A DNA stretch of 64,000 nt from Sophora flavescens (Eukaryota; Streptophyta; Magnoliopsida; Fabales; Fabaceae). The stretch lies in contig CM061069.1 in assembly GCA_030762895.1 (NCBI GenBank), forward strand, positions 8,928,805 through 8,992,804, in the 5' to 3' direction. The notes under the pieces are model-generated. The model was not told where the DNA came from and did not search any database. It saw only the letters and a program-made list of their open reading frames with translations. Positions 43,826 through 57,812 of the stretch are shown here, in pieces. Positions within the stretch are counted from its first letter, which is position 1. Each line of letters begins with the position of its first letter. A program made the position numbers and the translations under genes.

Positions 43826-45888
43826 TAGTGAAGGTTGATCATTTTCTTCATTTCTTCAATCTTCAAGAGGTAAAAGCTCATCTCCTTGATCATATAAGCT
43901 TTCATATTCATGTATTTATCATGTTTATGCCATGAATCATATTTTTCCATTCCTAGATCTAGAACTTCAAATAATTCTAGAAAATTGTAGAAAAATCCTT
44001 TTAATGTGAAACCAATTTCTATGATCTTGTGATGTCTTCCACTTTCATTATCCAAGAGCTTGAATCCAACTAAATTTCCTAGCCTATTTTCATAATATGG
44101 GCCGAAACCCTAACCCTAAAGGTTGGGAGGATTTTGTTTCAAATTTTAGTCTTGTAATAAGTAATCTATGTTAAGTAAGACTCTAGTAACTAGGATCCAA
44201 AAGATAGCATTAAGAAGATAATCCTAAACCTATTTTCTAAGTCTAGACCGAACCTAGCCCTAAAGTGTCATAGATGGTTGTTAGTTGATTAATTATAGTT
44301 ATGTTGTTTGGTTGAAGGTGTTTGTGTTAACTCGTGGCGGGATAACGAGGATCGTCGTGTACGTGTTTCCGGTGATAACTCAGGTGGGGAAAAGAATCAA
44401 CCTATCGTCGGAATCGATAAGTAGTAGATTATATGATAATTGTGTTGGGCGACCTAAACCCTACTAGCAGTTGAGTAATCAACAAGACCAAAATCATATT
44501 GGAAATCTTTTCATTAAAACCAATGGTGATTTGGGGATTGTAGGTTTATCGACATTAGGATGATTTTATCTTATCTGAGGTTGATTGAATTTATTATTAT
44601 TATTTCATTTCTTATGTGATATTTTGTGGTATTTGAATTATTTTCTGATCTTGTGTTATGCATGATCTGCCTGGTTTTTAATATTGTGCTTAGCTGATTT
44701 TTAAGTAAGGATGTGTGTTGTTCGGGATATAATTGTTTGGGTGAGAGAATAAAGGTGATTTAGAGGTGCCTAGCCTAATTAAGTGGTTTTATCTAAGAGG
44801 AAAAAGGTGTTGAGACTTTGATGGAAGGTTGAGGCACTAGGTTGTTATTGATTTAAATTAGGGAGATTCATTTATCGAGGTATTGTTAGTCACAGCCGTG
44901 TGAGTGGAACACACGAGGTCAGGATATCCTATTTTGGGGATATCGGATATTGCGGGTGAGTGCCCTACGGATGTGGATGCCGAGGTAGACTACCGTAATA
45001 CTCTTTAGTTCTTAACGAGTTCGCATGTTCTTGGCACTGGACCGTTATGGAAGGATATTCCTTGACGAGTTCGTATGTTCTAGTCACTGGACCGTTATCG
45101 AAGGATGTTCCTTGACGAGTTCGTATGTTCTTGGCACTGGACCGTTATGGAATGATATTCCTTGACGAGTTCGTATGATCTTGGCACTGGACCATTTTAG
45201 ACTAATAAGTGTTTAGTCTTTGATGCGTTCGAAGGTTATTGGTACTGGATCATTCTGGACTACTGACTAATGTGGCAGGAGTGAAGATGGCCACATCAGT
45301 ATTAAGTTTTAGTTGCATGGGCTGAGGGTAGAGGATAATATAGTGAATTGAGGATGATTGCTGATTTTGATTGATGCGTGTCTGTGACAATTACTGTATA
45401 ATTTACTATTACTCTTTTCCGTTTTTTGATGATAGAACTGTTTCTTATTCCCTATATCTTTCTGTGTGTTGTGTTTTATTTCTGATGTGATCGTACGAGA
45501 AGACCTAATGGAGGAACCAATTCTTTGAGGGTTAGATGGAACTCCTTACGAACCAGATCTTTTGGGAGGTCGAGTTGTGATTCAAGGCGATTAGAGTATA
45601 GACAGTATGGCAGTGTGTCTAAAGAGTATTTATATTTCGCTGAGTATGTCCGTAGTGAAGTTTATGCCGTGAGGATCCCTGCGAGAGGTACCCTTAGTGC
45701 TTTTGGAATATAATAAATAACAGGTGTGTATTTATGTAATATAGTTTTGGTATGTTTTATATATACATAAGTTATATAATTATTAATTAAGTTTTAATTT
45801 TTACGTATTTTCAATGATAAGCGGCGATTAAGTAAATAAATATTAAGGTTTTAATGTAATAATACGATGGAAGCGCAAGGGTGTCTCA
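43826..45888 (+). mobile_element. Element F 5' LTR (Tekay/Del-like, start lost in gap)
   Basis: About 2 kb lying before a tRNA-Met-type PBS. The LTR end is placed at GGGTGTCTCA (45888). It contains the 50-bp tandem repeats at 45011-45200 and an AT-rich stretch before the end. The family call rests on the PBS and the 3' end motif at 47097. The minus-strand open frame beside the gap (43826-44055) matches no protein I recognise. Confidence 0.55.
45011..45262 (+). repeat. 50-bp tandem repeats in the F LTR
   Basis: Units start CTTGACGAGTTCGTATGTTC at 45011, 45061, 45111 and 45161 with an exact 50-bp period and include CACTGGACCGTTAT. A fifth diverged unit is at about 45218-45262. Confidence 0.93.
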
Positions 45889-45893
45889 TTTGG

Positions 45894-45907
45894 TGGTATT
45901 AGAGCAG
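45894..45907 (+). other. tRNA-Met-type primer-binding site of element F
   Basis: TGGTATTAGAGCAG, one change from TGGTATCAGAGCAG, just after the LTR end. Confidence 0.7.
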
Positions 45908-46035
45908 ATTCGATTCTAATCGTTGTGTGAGTCCTAGGAAGTTATTCTTGGCCAGTGTCTAGTTGAATCCACATCGGATTTTAACTATGCTTAGAAGTTG
46001 GGTAGTGAGTCCCAAGCGATAGTTAACATCTATAT

Positions 46036-46107
<72 letters not shown>

Positions 46108-47096
46108 GTAGCTTTATATTTTGTACACTAGTGCTCGAGAGGCGTGGATGCGGGAAAAGGAGTTCCAGTAGTAGGACAACAAATGGCCGGACCTCGAGCA
46201 CGAAAGAGTGTTTCTAGTGAGGCGAGCCACATTCTCAATCCGGGATCTTATACAAGGTATGTATTTGATATCTGGTAGACTTTGTTTGTTTGTCTAAGTA
46301 GCATGATAGACAAGAAAGTGATGAGAGTTTTGTTGAGGTATAGTTGTGACTGGTAGGATGTGAACCCTTAAGATCAATATCAGTGAGTAAGACAATTACT
46401 ATAAGTCAAATGTTGATCGAGGCATAATATCATTATGGAACCTAGGGCAATGATTAAGGATCGTAGTTAAGATGGATGGTATGAGTTTGGGAAGCGTAAA
46501 CAAAAGTGTACATAGTAATTTCACCTAAGATGAATATGAGCTTTCACCTAAGTTGAATATGAGCAGAAAAGATGATTTCTGATATAAATTGAGGTTACTA
46601 GAGAAATTCAAATTTGTTAAGTTAATCCTAACAGGTGTTGATCTTTTGATTGCAATTTATCTTACGGAGTGTTGAGATGTTTATTTGGAGACTTGAAAGG
46701 TGTGATTTTGATATAATCTAGAATAGTGAAATACATTCTAAGGAACTAAGACTGTGATTGGATACATGAAGTAGGAAGTTAGGGTAGTTAGATTGTGGTG
46801 TTAATTACGACTGTTAGATGTTGAAATAAGATTCTTTAGTGGATCAGTAGTAAGAAGAGGAAGGAATTAAGTTTTGATCATGTCCTTTAAGGATGTTAGA
46901 TCAAGTTGGAAAGGTTAAGAACAATGAATGGAATATAGTGATGGATAAGTTCGAGGATAAATAGAATGATATAAGAATGAATTATGTTATGAAGTTACCG
47001 CTGTTACCTAGGGGAAAAACAACGATGAAAAATATAATGTGGGATCTTTAGATTAAGATACGATTACAAGATAATGGCTAGTTTGAGTTAAGCAAT
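45908..47096 (+). mobile_element. Shortened interior of element F
   Basis: Only about 1.2 kb separates the PBS from the 3' PPT, with no gag or pol motifs, so the coding region is deleted. Contains the microsatellite (AT)n at 46039-46105 and AG-rich leader-like and tail-like sequence. Confidence 0.6.
46039..46105. repeat. (AT)n microsatellite
   Basis: About 33 AT dinucleotides. Confidence 0.97.
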
Positions 47097-47132
47097 TTCG
47101 AGGACGGAATTTTTTTCTAAGAGGGGTAGTAA
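47097..47132 (+). other. 3' end motif and polypurine tract of element F
   Basis: TTTCGAGGACGGAATTTTTT then CTAAGAGGGGTAGTAA, directly before TGTAACAGCC. The FEDG-like end followed by a G-rich PPT is typical of Tekay/Del-type Ty3 elements. Confidence 0.72.
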
Positions 47133-47199
47133 TGTAACAGCCTGATTTTTAATTACGCTGTTTAATCGGTTAAAATATAATTAATTATATTTTTAATTA
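47133..47199 (+). mobile_element. Element F 3' LTR, first 67 bp
   Basis: TGTAACAGCCTGATTTTTAA followed by AT-rich sequence, cut off where the Copia-derived array begins in mid-monomer. Confidence 0.65.
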
Positions 47200-47636
47200 C
47201 ACTGGAGAAGCAAACAGTAGACCAAATATTTGAGCTTTCGGACACAGCAAAACATAACCTAAAGGAACCAAAGACATCAAGGTGGTTGCTGAAAAGTGGT
47301 ACACAGAGGGAGGTGAGAACAGATCCGAAAATATTATAGGCCGACTCGATGTGTCGGGAGGCGAACGACGGTGTGGTTTGGACGGTTGGACAGATTACCG
47401 GAAACGACGGTAGCGGACAGCGACTGACGGGACAAAAACAAGGGTCGGAAAGAAGAAGGATGGTATCGTCCTCCTTCAGGTTACTGGAAAAGGAAAACAC
47501 AACGGGGGAAAGAAAAATGACAATTTTTTTTTTTTGTATGGCTAAGAAGATGATGAGAGTTCCTTCATACTTAACGGAACTCCGCAGCGGAATAATGACG
47601 GGATAGGTCACGGAGGATGGTACCTCTCAGATACCA

Positions 47637-47915
47637 TGTTGAAGTTATGGGTTTAGATAGAGAAAGAGAAGAAAAAGAATGAACACTCAAAATATGATTA
47701 TGATTGATTATGATCTTGCCGTTCAAAAAACTTAATCACTAACCCCTATTTATGGGATACAATACTCCTAATCCTAAATGAAAAGGGAAACTAATTATGA
47801 TAATAACCAACTGATAACAACCTAATCCTATGAGATAATTCAAGATACTCTTATAAGATATGATGTACTCTAAGATAAGATAAGATGAGATAAGATAAGA
47901 TCATCTATTCTAACA
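47637..47915 (-). mobile_element. Copia-type LTR, right array copy 1
   Basis: 279 bp. PBS side 47626-47636 (here TGGTATCTGAG). Confidence 0.88.
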
Positions 47916-49096
47916 CTCCCCCTCAAGCTAAAGCTTACTAAGCATTAAGCTTGTTAGATGAAAACAGTGTATTTCCCTTCATTTAAAAAAAAAACTGAGC
48001 TCCACGAAAATTATGGTTGGAAGGCAACTCAAGAAAGTAGGAGAGGCCGGAGAGAGTTGCTGGAAAGATAACTTAGCAAGATAGCTAGAATGATCATCAG
48101 CCTGACAGAAATTTCTTTGCAAGCAATCTAACAAAGCAAGGTCTGAACTCTTCAAACTCGCAACTTCCGGGACTGAGACGAGGCCAGTGCATCTGAGACA
48201 GGGGGCAGGCCAAGGCTAGTGCATCTGGGAGAAATACGGGCCAATGCATCTAGGAAAAAGAGCCAGGCCAGAGCATCTGGGACAATGAGTTGGGCTAGTG
48301 TCAATCATAGCCAACATAAGTCAATCATCGACATAAATAGAAGTCACGACTTATATAATTCGTTCGTGGCAAATGAGTCACCACCAGAATGATCGTCGGT
48401 GGGAAGAGAAACCACTGGTATGATCCATCGGTGGATAAGAGAAGGAGTCACTGGGATGATCTATCAGTGGGAAAGGAGTCGCCACCGGAATGATCGTCGG
48501 TGGGAAGAGAAGCACCGGTGCGATCCATCAGTGGATAAGAGAAGGAGTCACTGGTATGATCGATCAGTGGGAAAGGAGGCATCACCGAAATGATCGTCGG
48601 TGGGAAGGGAAGCCACTGGTATGATCCATCAGTGGATAAGAATTGCATGACAAACATGGAGAAGCAAACAGTAGACCAAAGATTTGAGCTTTCGGACACA
48701 GCAAAACATAACCTAAAAGAACCAAAGACATCAAGGTGGTTGCTGAAAAGTGGTACACAGAGGGAGGTGAGAACAGATCCGATAATAGCATAGGCCGACT
48801 CAGTGCGTCGGGAGGCGAACGACGGTGCGGTTTGGGCCGGTTGGACAGATTCACGGAAAGCAGCGGTAGCGGACAGCGGCCCAGACGGGACAAAAACAAG
48901 GGTCGGAAAGAAGAAGGATGGTATCCTCCTCCTTCAAGATTCTTGGAAGAGGAAAACACAACGGGGAGAGAAAAATGGCAAAATTTTTTTTTTTGTATGG
49001 CTAAGAAGATGATGACGGTTCCTTCATCTTCGAACGGAACTCCTTGTGGAATAATGTGGGGGACAGGTCATGGAGGATGGTACCTCTCTGATACCA

Positions 49097-49375
49097 AGTT
49101 GAAGTTATGGGTTTAGATAGAGAAAGAGAAGAAAAACAATGAACACTCAAAATATGATTATGATTGATTATGATCTTGCTATTCAAAAAACTTAAGCACT
49201 AACCCCTATTTGTAGGGATACAATACTCCTAATCCTAATTGAAAAGGGAAACTAATTATGATAATAACCAATTGATAACAACTAATCCTATGAGATAATT
49301 CAAGATACTCTTATAAGATATGATGAAGGCTAAGATAAGATAAGATGAGATAAGATAAGATCATCTATTCTAACA
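49097..49375 (-). mobile_element. Copia-type LTR, right array copy 2
   Basis: 279 bp. The last base beside the PBS is changed (plus-strand AAGTTGAAG instead of ATGTTGAAG). Confidence 0.88.
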
Positions 49376-50554
49376 CTCCCCCTCAAGCTAAAGCTTACCA
49401 AGCTTTAAGCTTGTTAGATGAAAACAATGTATTTCCCTTCATTTAAAAAAAAACTGAGCTCCACGAAAATTATGGTCGGAAGGCAACTCAAGAATGTTGG
49501 AGAGGCCGGAGAGAGTTGCTGGAAAGATAACTTAGCAAGATAGCTAGAATGGTCATCAGCCTGATAGAAATTTCTTTGCAAGCAATCTATCAAAGCAAGG
49601 TCCGAACTTTTCAAAACCGCAACTTCTGGGACTGAGACGAGGCCAGTGCATCTGGGACAAGGGGCAGGCCAAGGCTAGTGCATCTGGGAGAAAGACGGGC
49701 CAGTGCGTCTAGGAAAAAGAGCCGGACCAGAGCATCTGGGACAATGAGTTGGGCTAGTGTGAGTCATAGCCAACATAAGTCAATCATCGACATAAATAGA
49801 AGTTATGACTTATATAATTCATTCGTGGGAAATGAGTCACCACCGGAATGATCGTCGGTGGGAAGAGAAGCCACTGGTATGATCCATCAGTGGATAAGAG
49901 AACGAGTCACTGGTATGATCCATCAGTGGGAAAGGAGTCGCCACCGGAATGATTGTCGGTGGGAAGAGAAGCCACTGGTACGATCCATCAGTGGATAAGA
50001 GAAGGAGTCACTGGTATGATCGATCAGTGGGAAAGGAGGCATCACCGGAATGATCGTCGGTGGGAAGAGAAGCCACTGGTATGATCCATCAGTGGATAAG
50101 AATTGCATGACAAACACTGGAGAAGCAAACAGTAGACCAAAGATTTGAGCTTTCGGACACAGCAAAACATAACCTAAAGTAACCAAAGACATCAAGGGGG
50201 TTGCTGAAAAGTGGTACACAGAGGGAGGTGAGAACAGATCGGAAAATAGCATAGGCCGGCTCGGTGCGTCGAGAGGCGAACGGTGGTGCGGTTTGGACGG
50301 TTGGACAGATTACCGGAAAGGACGGTAGCGGACAGCGCCGAGCGGGACAAAAACAAGGGTCGGAAAAGAAGAAGGATGGTATCCTCCTCCTTAAGATTCT
50401 TGGAAAAGGAAAACACAATGGGGAGAGAAAAATGGAAAATTAATTTTTTTTTTTTTGTATGGCTAAGAAGATGATGAGAGTTCCTTCATCTTGAACGGAA
50501 CTCCGCATGAATAATGCGAGACAGGTCCCGGAGGATGGTACCTCTCTGATACCA

Positions 50555-50833
50555 TGTTGAAGTTATGGGTTTAGATAGAGAAAGAGAAGAAAAAGAATGA
50601 ACACTCAAAATATGATTATGATTGATTATGATCTTGCCGTTCAAAAAACTTAAGCACTAACCCCTATTTATAGGGATACAATACTCCTAATCCTAATTGA
50701 AAAAGGAAACTAATTATGATAATAACCAACTGATAACAACTAATCCTATGAGATAATTCAAGATACTCTTATAAGATATGATGAAGGCTAAGATAAGATA
50801 AGATGAGATAAGATAAGATCATCTATTCTAACA
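50555..50833 (-). mobile_element. Copia-type LTR, right array copy 3
   Basis: 279 bp, standard ends, PBS and PPT. Confidence 0.9.
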
Positions 50834-52010
50834 CTCCCCCTCAAGCTAAAGCTTACTAAGCTTTAAGCTTGTTAGATGAAAACAATGTATTTCCCTTCAT
50901 TTAAAAAAAAACTGAGCTCCACGAAAATTATGGTTGGAAGGCAACTCAAGAATGTTGGAGAGGCCGGAGAGAGTTGTTGGAAAGATAACTTAGCAAGATA
51001 GCTAGAATGATCACCAGCCTGACAGAAATTTCTTTGCAAGCAATCTAACAAAGCAAGGTCCGAACTCTTCAAAACCGCAACTACCGGGACTGAGACGAAG
51101 CCAGTGCATCTGGGACAAGGGGCAGGCCAAGGCTAGTGCATCTGGGAGAAAGACGGGCCAGTGCATCTAGGAAAAAGAGCCGGACCAGAGCATCTGGGAC
51201 AATGAGTTGGGCTAGTGCGAGTCATAGCCAACATAAGTCAATCATCGACATAAATCGAAGTCACGACTTATATAATTCATTCGTGGGAAATGAGTCACCA
51301 CTGGAATGATCTTCGGTGGGAAGAGAAACCACTGGTATGATCCATCAGTTGATAAGAGAAGGAGTCACTGGTATGATCCATCAGTGGGAAAGGAGTCGCC
51401 ACCGGAATGATTGTCGGTGGGAAGAGAAGCCACTGGTACGATCCATCAATGGATAAGAGAAGGAGTCACTGGTATGATCGATCAGTGGGAAAGGAGGCAT
51501 CACCGGAATGATCGTCGGTGGGAAGAGAAGCCACTGGTATGATCCATCAGTGGATAAGAATTACATGACAAACACTGGAGAAGCAAACAGTAGACCAAAG
51601 ATTTGAGCTTTCGGACACAGCAAAACATAACCTAAAGGATCCAAAGACATCAAGGTGGTTGCTGAAAAGTGGTACACAGAGGGAGGTGAGAACAGATCCG
51701 AAAATAGCATAGGCCGACTCGGTGCGTCGGGAGGCGAACGATGGTGCGGTTTGGACGGTTGGACAGATTACCGGAAAGGACGGTAGCGGACAGCGACTGA
51801 CGGGACAAAAACAAGGGTCGGAAAGAAGAAGGATGGTATCCTCCTCCTTCAAGTTACTAGAAAAGGAAAACACAACGGGGGAGAGAAAAATGGCAAGTTA
51901 TTTTTTTTTGTATGGCTAAGAAGATGATGAGAGTTCCTTCATACTGAACGGAACTCCGCAGCGGAATAATGACGGGACAGGTCACGGAGGATGGTACCTC
52001 TCTGATACCA

Positions 52011-52289
52011 TGTTGAAGTTATGGGTTTAGATAGAGAAAGAGAAGAAAAAGAATGAACACTCAAAATATGATTATGATTGATTATGATCTTGCTGTTCAA
52101 AAAACTTAAGCACTAACCCCTATTTATAGGGATACAATACTCCTAATCCTAATTGAAAAAGGAAACTAATTATGATAATAACCAACTGATAACAACTAAT
52201 CCTATGAGATAATTCAAGATACTCTTATAAGATATGATGAAGGCTAAGATAAGATGAGATGAGATAAGATAAGATCATCTATTCTAACA
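52011..52289 (-). mobile_element. Copia-type LTR, right array copy 4
   Basis: 279 bp, corresponds to the LTR at 477-755. Confidence 0.9.
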
Positions 52290-53455
52290 CTCCCCCTCAA
52301 GCTAAAGCTTACTAAGCTTTAAGCATGTTAGATGAAAACAATGGATTTCCCTTCATTTAAAAAAAAACGGAGCTCCACGAAAATTATGGTTGGAAGGCAA
52401 CTCAAGAATGTTGCAGAGGCCGGAGAGAGTTGTTGGAATGATAACTTAGCAAGATAGCTAGAATGATCATCAGCCTGACAGAAATTTCTTTGCAAGCAAT
52501 CTAACAAAGCAAGGTCCGAACTCTTCAAAACCGCAACTTCCGGGACTGAGGCGAGGCCAGTGCATCTGGGACAAAGGGCAGGCCAAGGCTAGTGCATCCG
52601 GGAGAAAGACGGGCCGGTGCATCTAGGAAAAGAGTCGGGCGAGCATCGGGACAATGAGTGGGCTAGTGTGAGTCATAGCCAACATAAGTCAATCATCGAC
52701 ATAAATAGAAGTCACGACTTATATAATTCATTTGTGGAAATGAGTCACCCGGAATGATCATCGGTGGGAAAGAGAAACCACTGGTATGATCCATCGGTGG
52801 ATAAGAGAAGAGTCACTTGGTATGATCCATCAGTGGGAAATGAGTCGCCACCGGAATGATCGTCGATGGGAAGAGAAGCGGCTGATACGATCCATCGATG
52901 GATAAGAGAAGAGTCACGGTATGATCGATCGGTGGGAAAGGAGGCATCACGGAATGATATTCGGTGGGAAGAGAAGCCCACTGGTATGATCCATCAGTGG
53001 ATAAGAATTGCATGACAAACACTGGAGAAGCAAACAGTAGACCAAAGATTTGAGCTTTCGGACACAGCAAAACATAACCTAAAGGAACCAAAGACATCAA
53101 GGTGGTTGCTGAAAAGTGGTACACAGGGAGGTGAGAACAGATCCGAAAATAGCATAGGCCGACTTCGGTGCGTCGGGAGGCAAGCGCCAGTTCGGTTTGG
53201 GCGGTTGGACAGATTCAGGAAGCAGACGGTAGCGGGACCACTGGCGGGACAAAAACAATGGTCGGAAAGAAGAAGGATGGTATCCTCCTCCTTCAAGTTA
53301 CTGGAAAAGGAAAACACAACGGGGGAGAGAAAAATTGTAAATTATTATTTTTTTGTATGGCTAAGAAGATGATGCCAGTTCCTTCATCTTGAAGCGGAAC
53401 TCGCGGCGGAATAATGCCGGGACAGGTCACGGAGGATGGTACCTCTCTGATACCA

Positions 53456-53734
53456 TGTTGAAGTTATGGGTTTAGATAGAGAAAGAGTAGAAAAAGAATG
53501 AACACTCAAAATATGATTATGATTGATTATGATCTTGCTGTTCAAAAAACTTAAGCACTAACCCCTATTTATAGGGATACAATACTCCTAATCCTAATTG
53601 AAAAGGGAAACTAATTATGATAATAACCAACTGATAACAACTAATCCTATGAGATAATTCAAGATACTCTTATAAGATATGATGAAGGCTAAGATAAGAT
53701 AAGATGAGATAAGATAAGATCATCTATTCTAACA
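53456..53734 (-). mobile_element. Copia-type LTR, right array copy 5
   Basis: 279 bp, corresponds to 1933-2211 or to the extra unit. Confidence 0.9.
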
Positions 53735-54912
53735 CTCCCCCTCAAGCTAAAGCTTACTAAGCTTTAAGCTTGTTAGATGAAAACAATGTATTTCCCTTCA
53801 TTTAAAAAAAAAACCGAGCTCCACGAAAATTATGGTTGGAAGGCAACTCAAGAATGTTGGAGAGGCCGGAGAGAGTTGCTGGAAAGATAACTTAGCAAGA
53901 TAGATAGAATGATCATCAGCCTGACAGAAATTTCTTTGCAAGCAATCTAACAAAGCAAGGTCCGAACTCTTCAAAACCGCAACTTCCTGGACTGAGACGA
54001 GGCCAGTGCATCTGGGACAAGGGGCAGGCCAAGGCTACTGCATCTGGGAGAAAGACGGGCCAGTGCATCTAGGAAAAAGAGCCGGGCCAGAGCATCTGGG
54101 ACAATGAGCTGGGCTAGTGTGAGTCATAGCCAACATAAGTCAATCATCGACATAAATAGAAGTCACGACTTATATAATTCATTCGTGGGAAATGAGTCAC
54201 CACCGGAATGATCGTCGGTGGAAAGAGAAACCACTGGTATGATCCATCAGTGGATAAGAGAAGGAGTCACTGGTATGATCCATCAGTGGGAAATGAGTCG
54301 CCACCGAAATGATCGTCGGTGGGAAGAGAAGCCACTGGTACGATCCATCAGTGGATAAGAGAAGGAGTCACTGGTATGATCGATCAGTGGGAAAGGAGGC
54401 ATCACCGGAATGATCGTCGGTGGGAAGAGAAGCCACTGGTATGATCCATCAGTGTATAAGAATTGCATGACAAACACTGGAGAAGCAAACAGTAGACTGA
54501 AGATTTGAGCTTTCGGACACAGCAAAACATAACCTAAAGGAACCAAAGACATCAAGGTGGTTACTGAAAAGTGGTACACAGAGGGAGGTGAGAACAGATC
54601 CGAAAATAGCATAGGCCGACTCGGTGCGTCGGGAGGCGAACGACGTTCGGTTTGGACGGTTGGATAGATTACCGGAAAGCAGCGGTAGCGGACAGCGGCC
54701 AGCCGGGACAAAACAAGGGTCGGGAGAGAAGAAGGACGGTATCCTCCTCCTTCAAATTCTTTGGAAAAGGAAAACACAACGGGGGAGAGAAAAATGGCAA
54801 ATTATTATTTTTGTATGGCTAAGAAGATGATGAGAGTTCCTTCATCTTGAACGGAACTCCGCAGCGGAATAATGTGGGACAGTCACGGAGGATGGTACCC
54901 TCTACGATACCA

Positions 54913-55191
54913 TGTTGAAGTTATGGGTTTAGATAGAGAAAGAGTAGAAAAAGAATGAACACTCAAAATATGGTTATGATTGATTATGATCTTGTTGTTC
55001 AAAAAACTTAAGCACTAACCCCTATTTATAGGGATACAATACTCCTAATCCTAATTGAAAAAGGAAACTAATTATGATAATAACCAACTGATAACAACTA
55101 ATCCTATGAGATAATTCAAGATACTCTTATAAGATATGATGAAGGCTAAGATAAGATAAGATGAGATAAGATAAGATCATCTATTCTAACA
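54913..55191 (-). mobile_element. Copia-type LTR, right array copy 6
   Basis: 279 bp. The PBS side reads ATGGTATCGTAGAG in element sense, altered from ATGGTATCAGAGAG at the former CTG. Confidence 0.88.
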
Positions 55192-56365
55192 CTCCCCCCT
55201 CAAGCTAAAGCTTACTAAGCTTTAAGCTTGTTAGATGAAAACAATGTATTTCCCTTCATTTAAAAAAAACCTGAGCTCCACGAAAATTATGGTTGGAAGG
55301 CAACTCAAGAATGTTGGAAGAGGCGGAGAGAGTTCTTGGAAAGATAACTTAGCAAGATAGCTAGAATGATCATCATCTGGCAGAAATTTCTTTGCAAGCA
55401 ATCTAACAAAGCAAGGTCCGAACTCTTCAAAACCGCAACTTCCGGATCGAGACGAGGCCAGTGCATCCGGGACAAGAGGGCAGGCCAAGGCTAGTGCATC
55501 CGGGAGAAAGGCGGGCCAGTGCATCTAGGAAAAAGAGCCGGGCGAGCATCCGGGACAATGAGCTGGGCTAGTGTGAGTCATAGCCAACATAAGTCAATCA
55601 TCGACATAAATAGAAGTCACGACTTATATAATTCATTCGTGGGAAATGAGTCACCAGGAATGATCGTCGGCGGGAAGAGAAACCACTGGTATGATCCATC
55701 AGTGGATAAGAGAAGGAGTCACTGGTATGATTCATCAGTGGGAAAGGAGTCGCCACCGGAATGATCGTCGGTGGGAAGAGAAGCCACTGGTACGATCCAT
55801 TAATGGATAAGAGAAGGAGTCACTGGTATGATCCATCAGTGGGAAAGGAGGCATCACTGGAATGATTGTCGGTGGGAAGAGAAGCCACTGGTATGATCCA
55901 TCAGTGGATAAGAATTGCATGACAAACACTGGAGAAGCAAACAGTAGACCAATGATTTGAGCTTTCGGACACAGCAAAACATAACCTAAAGGAACCAAAG
56001 ACATGAAGGTGGTTGCTGAAAAGTGTTACACAGAGGGAGGTGAGAACATATCCGAAAATAGCATAGGCCGACTCGGTGCATCGGGAGGCGGAGCGACGGT
56101 GCGGTTTGGCGCGGTTGGATAGATTACCGGAAGCAGCGGTAGCGGGCCTGAGCGGGACAAAAAACAAGGGTCGGAAAGAAGAAGGATGGTATCCTCCTCC
56201 TTCAAGATTCTTGGAAAAGGAAAACACGACGGGGGAGAGAAAAATGGCAAATTTTTTTTTTTTGTATGGCTAAGAAGATGATGGCAGTTCCTTCATCTCG
56301 AGCGGAACTCCTTGGCGGAATAATGGCCGGGACGAGTCACGGAGGATGGTTCCACTACGATACCA

Positions 56366-56643
56366 TGTTGAAGTTATGGGTTTAGATAGAGAAAGAGTAG
56401 AAAAAGAATGAACACTCAAAATATGATTATGATTGATTATGATCTTGCTGTTCAAAAACTTAAGCACTAACCCCTATTTATAGGGATACAATACTCCTAA
56501 TCCTAATTGAAAAGGGAAACTAATTATGATAATAACCAACTGATAACAACTAATCCTATGAGATAATTCAAGATACTCTTATAAGATATGATGAAGGCTA
56601 AGATAAGATAAGATGAGATAAGATCAGATCATCTATTCTAACA
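56366..56643 (-). mobile_element. Copia-type LTR, right array copy 7
   Basis: 278 bp, corresponds to 3391-3669. Confidence 0.88.
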
Positions 56644-57812
56644 CTCCCCCTCAAGCTAAAGCTTACTAAGCTTTAAGCTTGTTAGATGAAAACAATGTAT
56701 TTCCCTTCATTTAAAAAAACTGAGCTCCACGAAAATTATGGTTGGAAGGAAACTCAAGAATGTTGGAGAGGCGGAGAGAGTTGCTTGGAAAGATAACTTA
56801 GCAAGATAGCTAGAATGATCATCAGCTGTGAGAAATTTCTTTGCAAGCAATCTAACAAACCAAGGTCCGAACTCTTCAAGACCGCAACTTCCGGGAGCGA
56901 GGCGAGGCCGGTGCATGCGGGACAAGGGGAGGCCAAGGCTAGTGCATCATCCGGGAGAAAGACGTGCGGTGCATCTAGGAAAAAGAGCGGGCGAGCATAC
57001 GGAACAATGAGTTAGGCTAGTGTGAGTCATAGCCAACATAAGTCAATCAACGACATAAATAGAAGTCACGACTTATATAATTCATTCGTGGGAAATGAGT
57101 CACTACCGAAATGATCGTCGGTGGGAAGAGAAACCAATGGTATGATCCATCAGTGGATAAGAGAATGAGTCACTGGTATGATCCATCAGTGGGAAAGGAG
57201 TCGCCACCGGAATGATTGTCGGTGGGAAGAGAAGCCACTGGTACGATCCATCAGTGGATAAGAGAAGGAGTCACTGGTATGATCGATCAGTGGGAAAGGA
57301 GGCATCACTGGAATGATCGTTGGTGGGAAGAGAAGCCACTGGTATGATCCATCAGTGGATAAGAATTGCTTGACAAACACTGGAGAAGCAAACAGTAGAC
57401 CAAAGATTTGAGCTTTCGAATACAGCAAAACATAACCTAAAGGAACCAAATATCAACGTGGTTGCTGAAAACTGTTACACAGAGGGAGGTGAGAATAGAT
57501 ACGAAAATAGCATAGGCCGACTTGAGTGCGTCGGGAGGCGAACGAGCAGTGCGGTTTGGGCGGTTGGACAGATTACCGGAAAGCTGACGGTAGCGGACGG
57601 CGGATCAAGGGACAAAAACAAGGTCGAAAGAAGAAGGATGGTATCCTCCTCCTTGAGTTACTATAAAAGGAAACCACGACGGGGGAGAGAAAAAATGGCA
57701 AATTTTTTTTTTGTATGGCTAAGAAGATGATGAGAGTTCCTTCATACTTAACGGAACTCCGCGGCGGAATAATGGCGGGACAGTCACGGAGGATGGTGCC
57801 TCTACGATACCA

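Noticed and set aside
43223..44055. Long open frames on both strands around 43.2-44.0 kb
   Set aside because: They run through the 500-N gap; the translated part is unknown bases, not sequence.
45525..45713. 62-codon ORF in the F LTR
   Set aside because: Short, inside an LTR, no similarity recognised.
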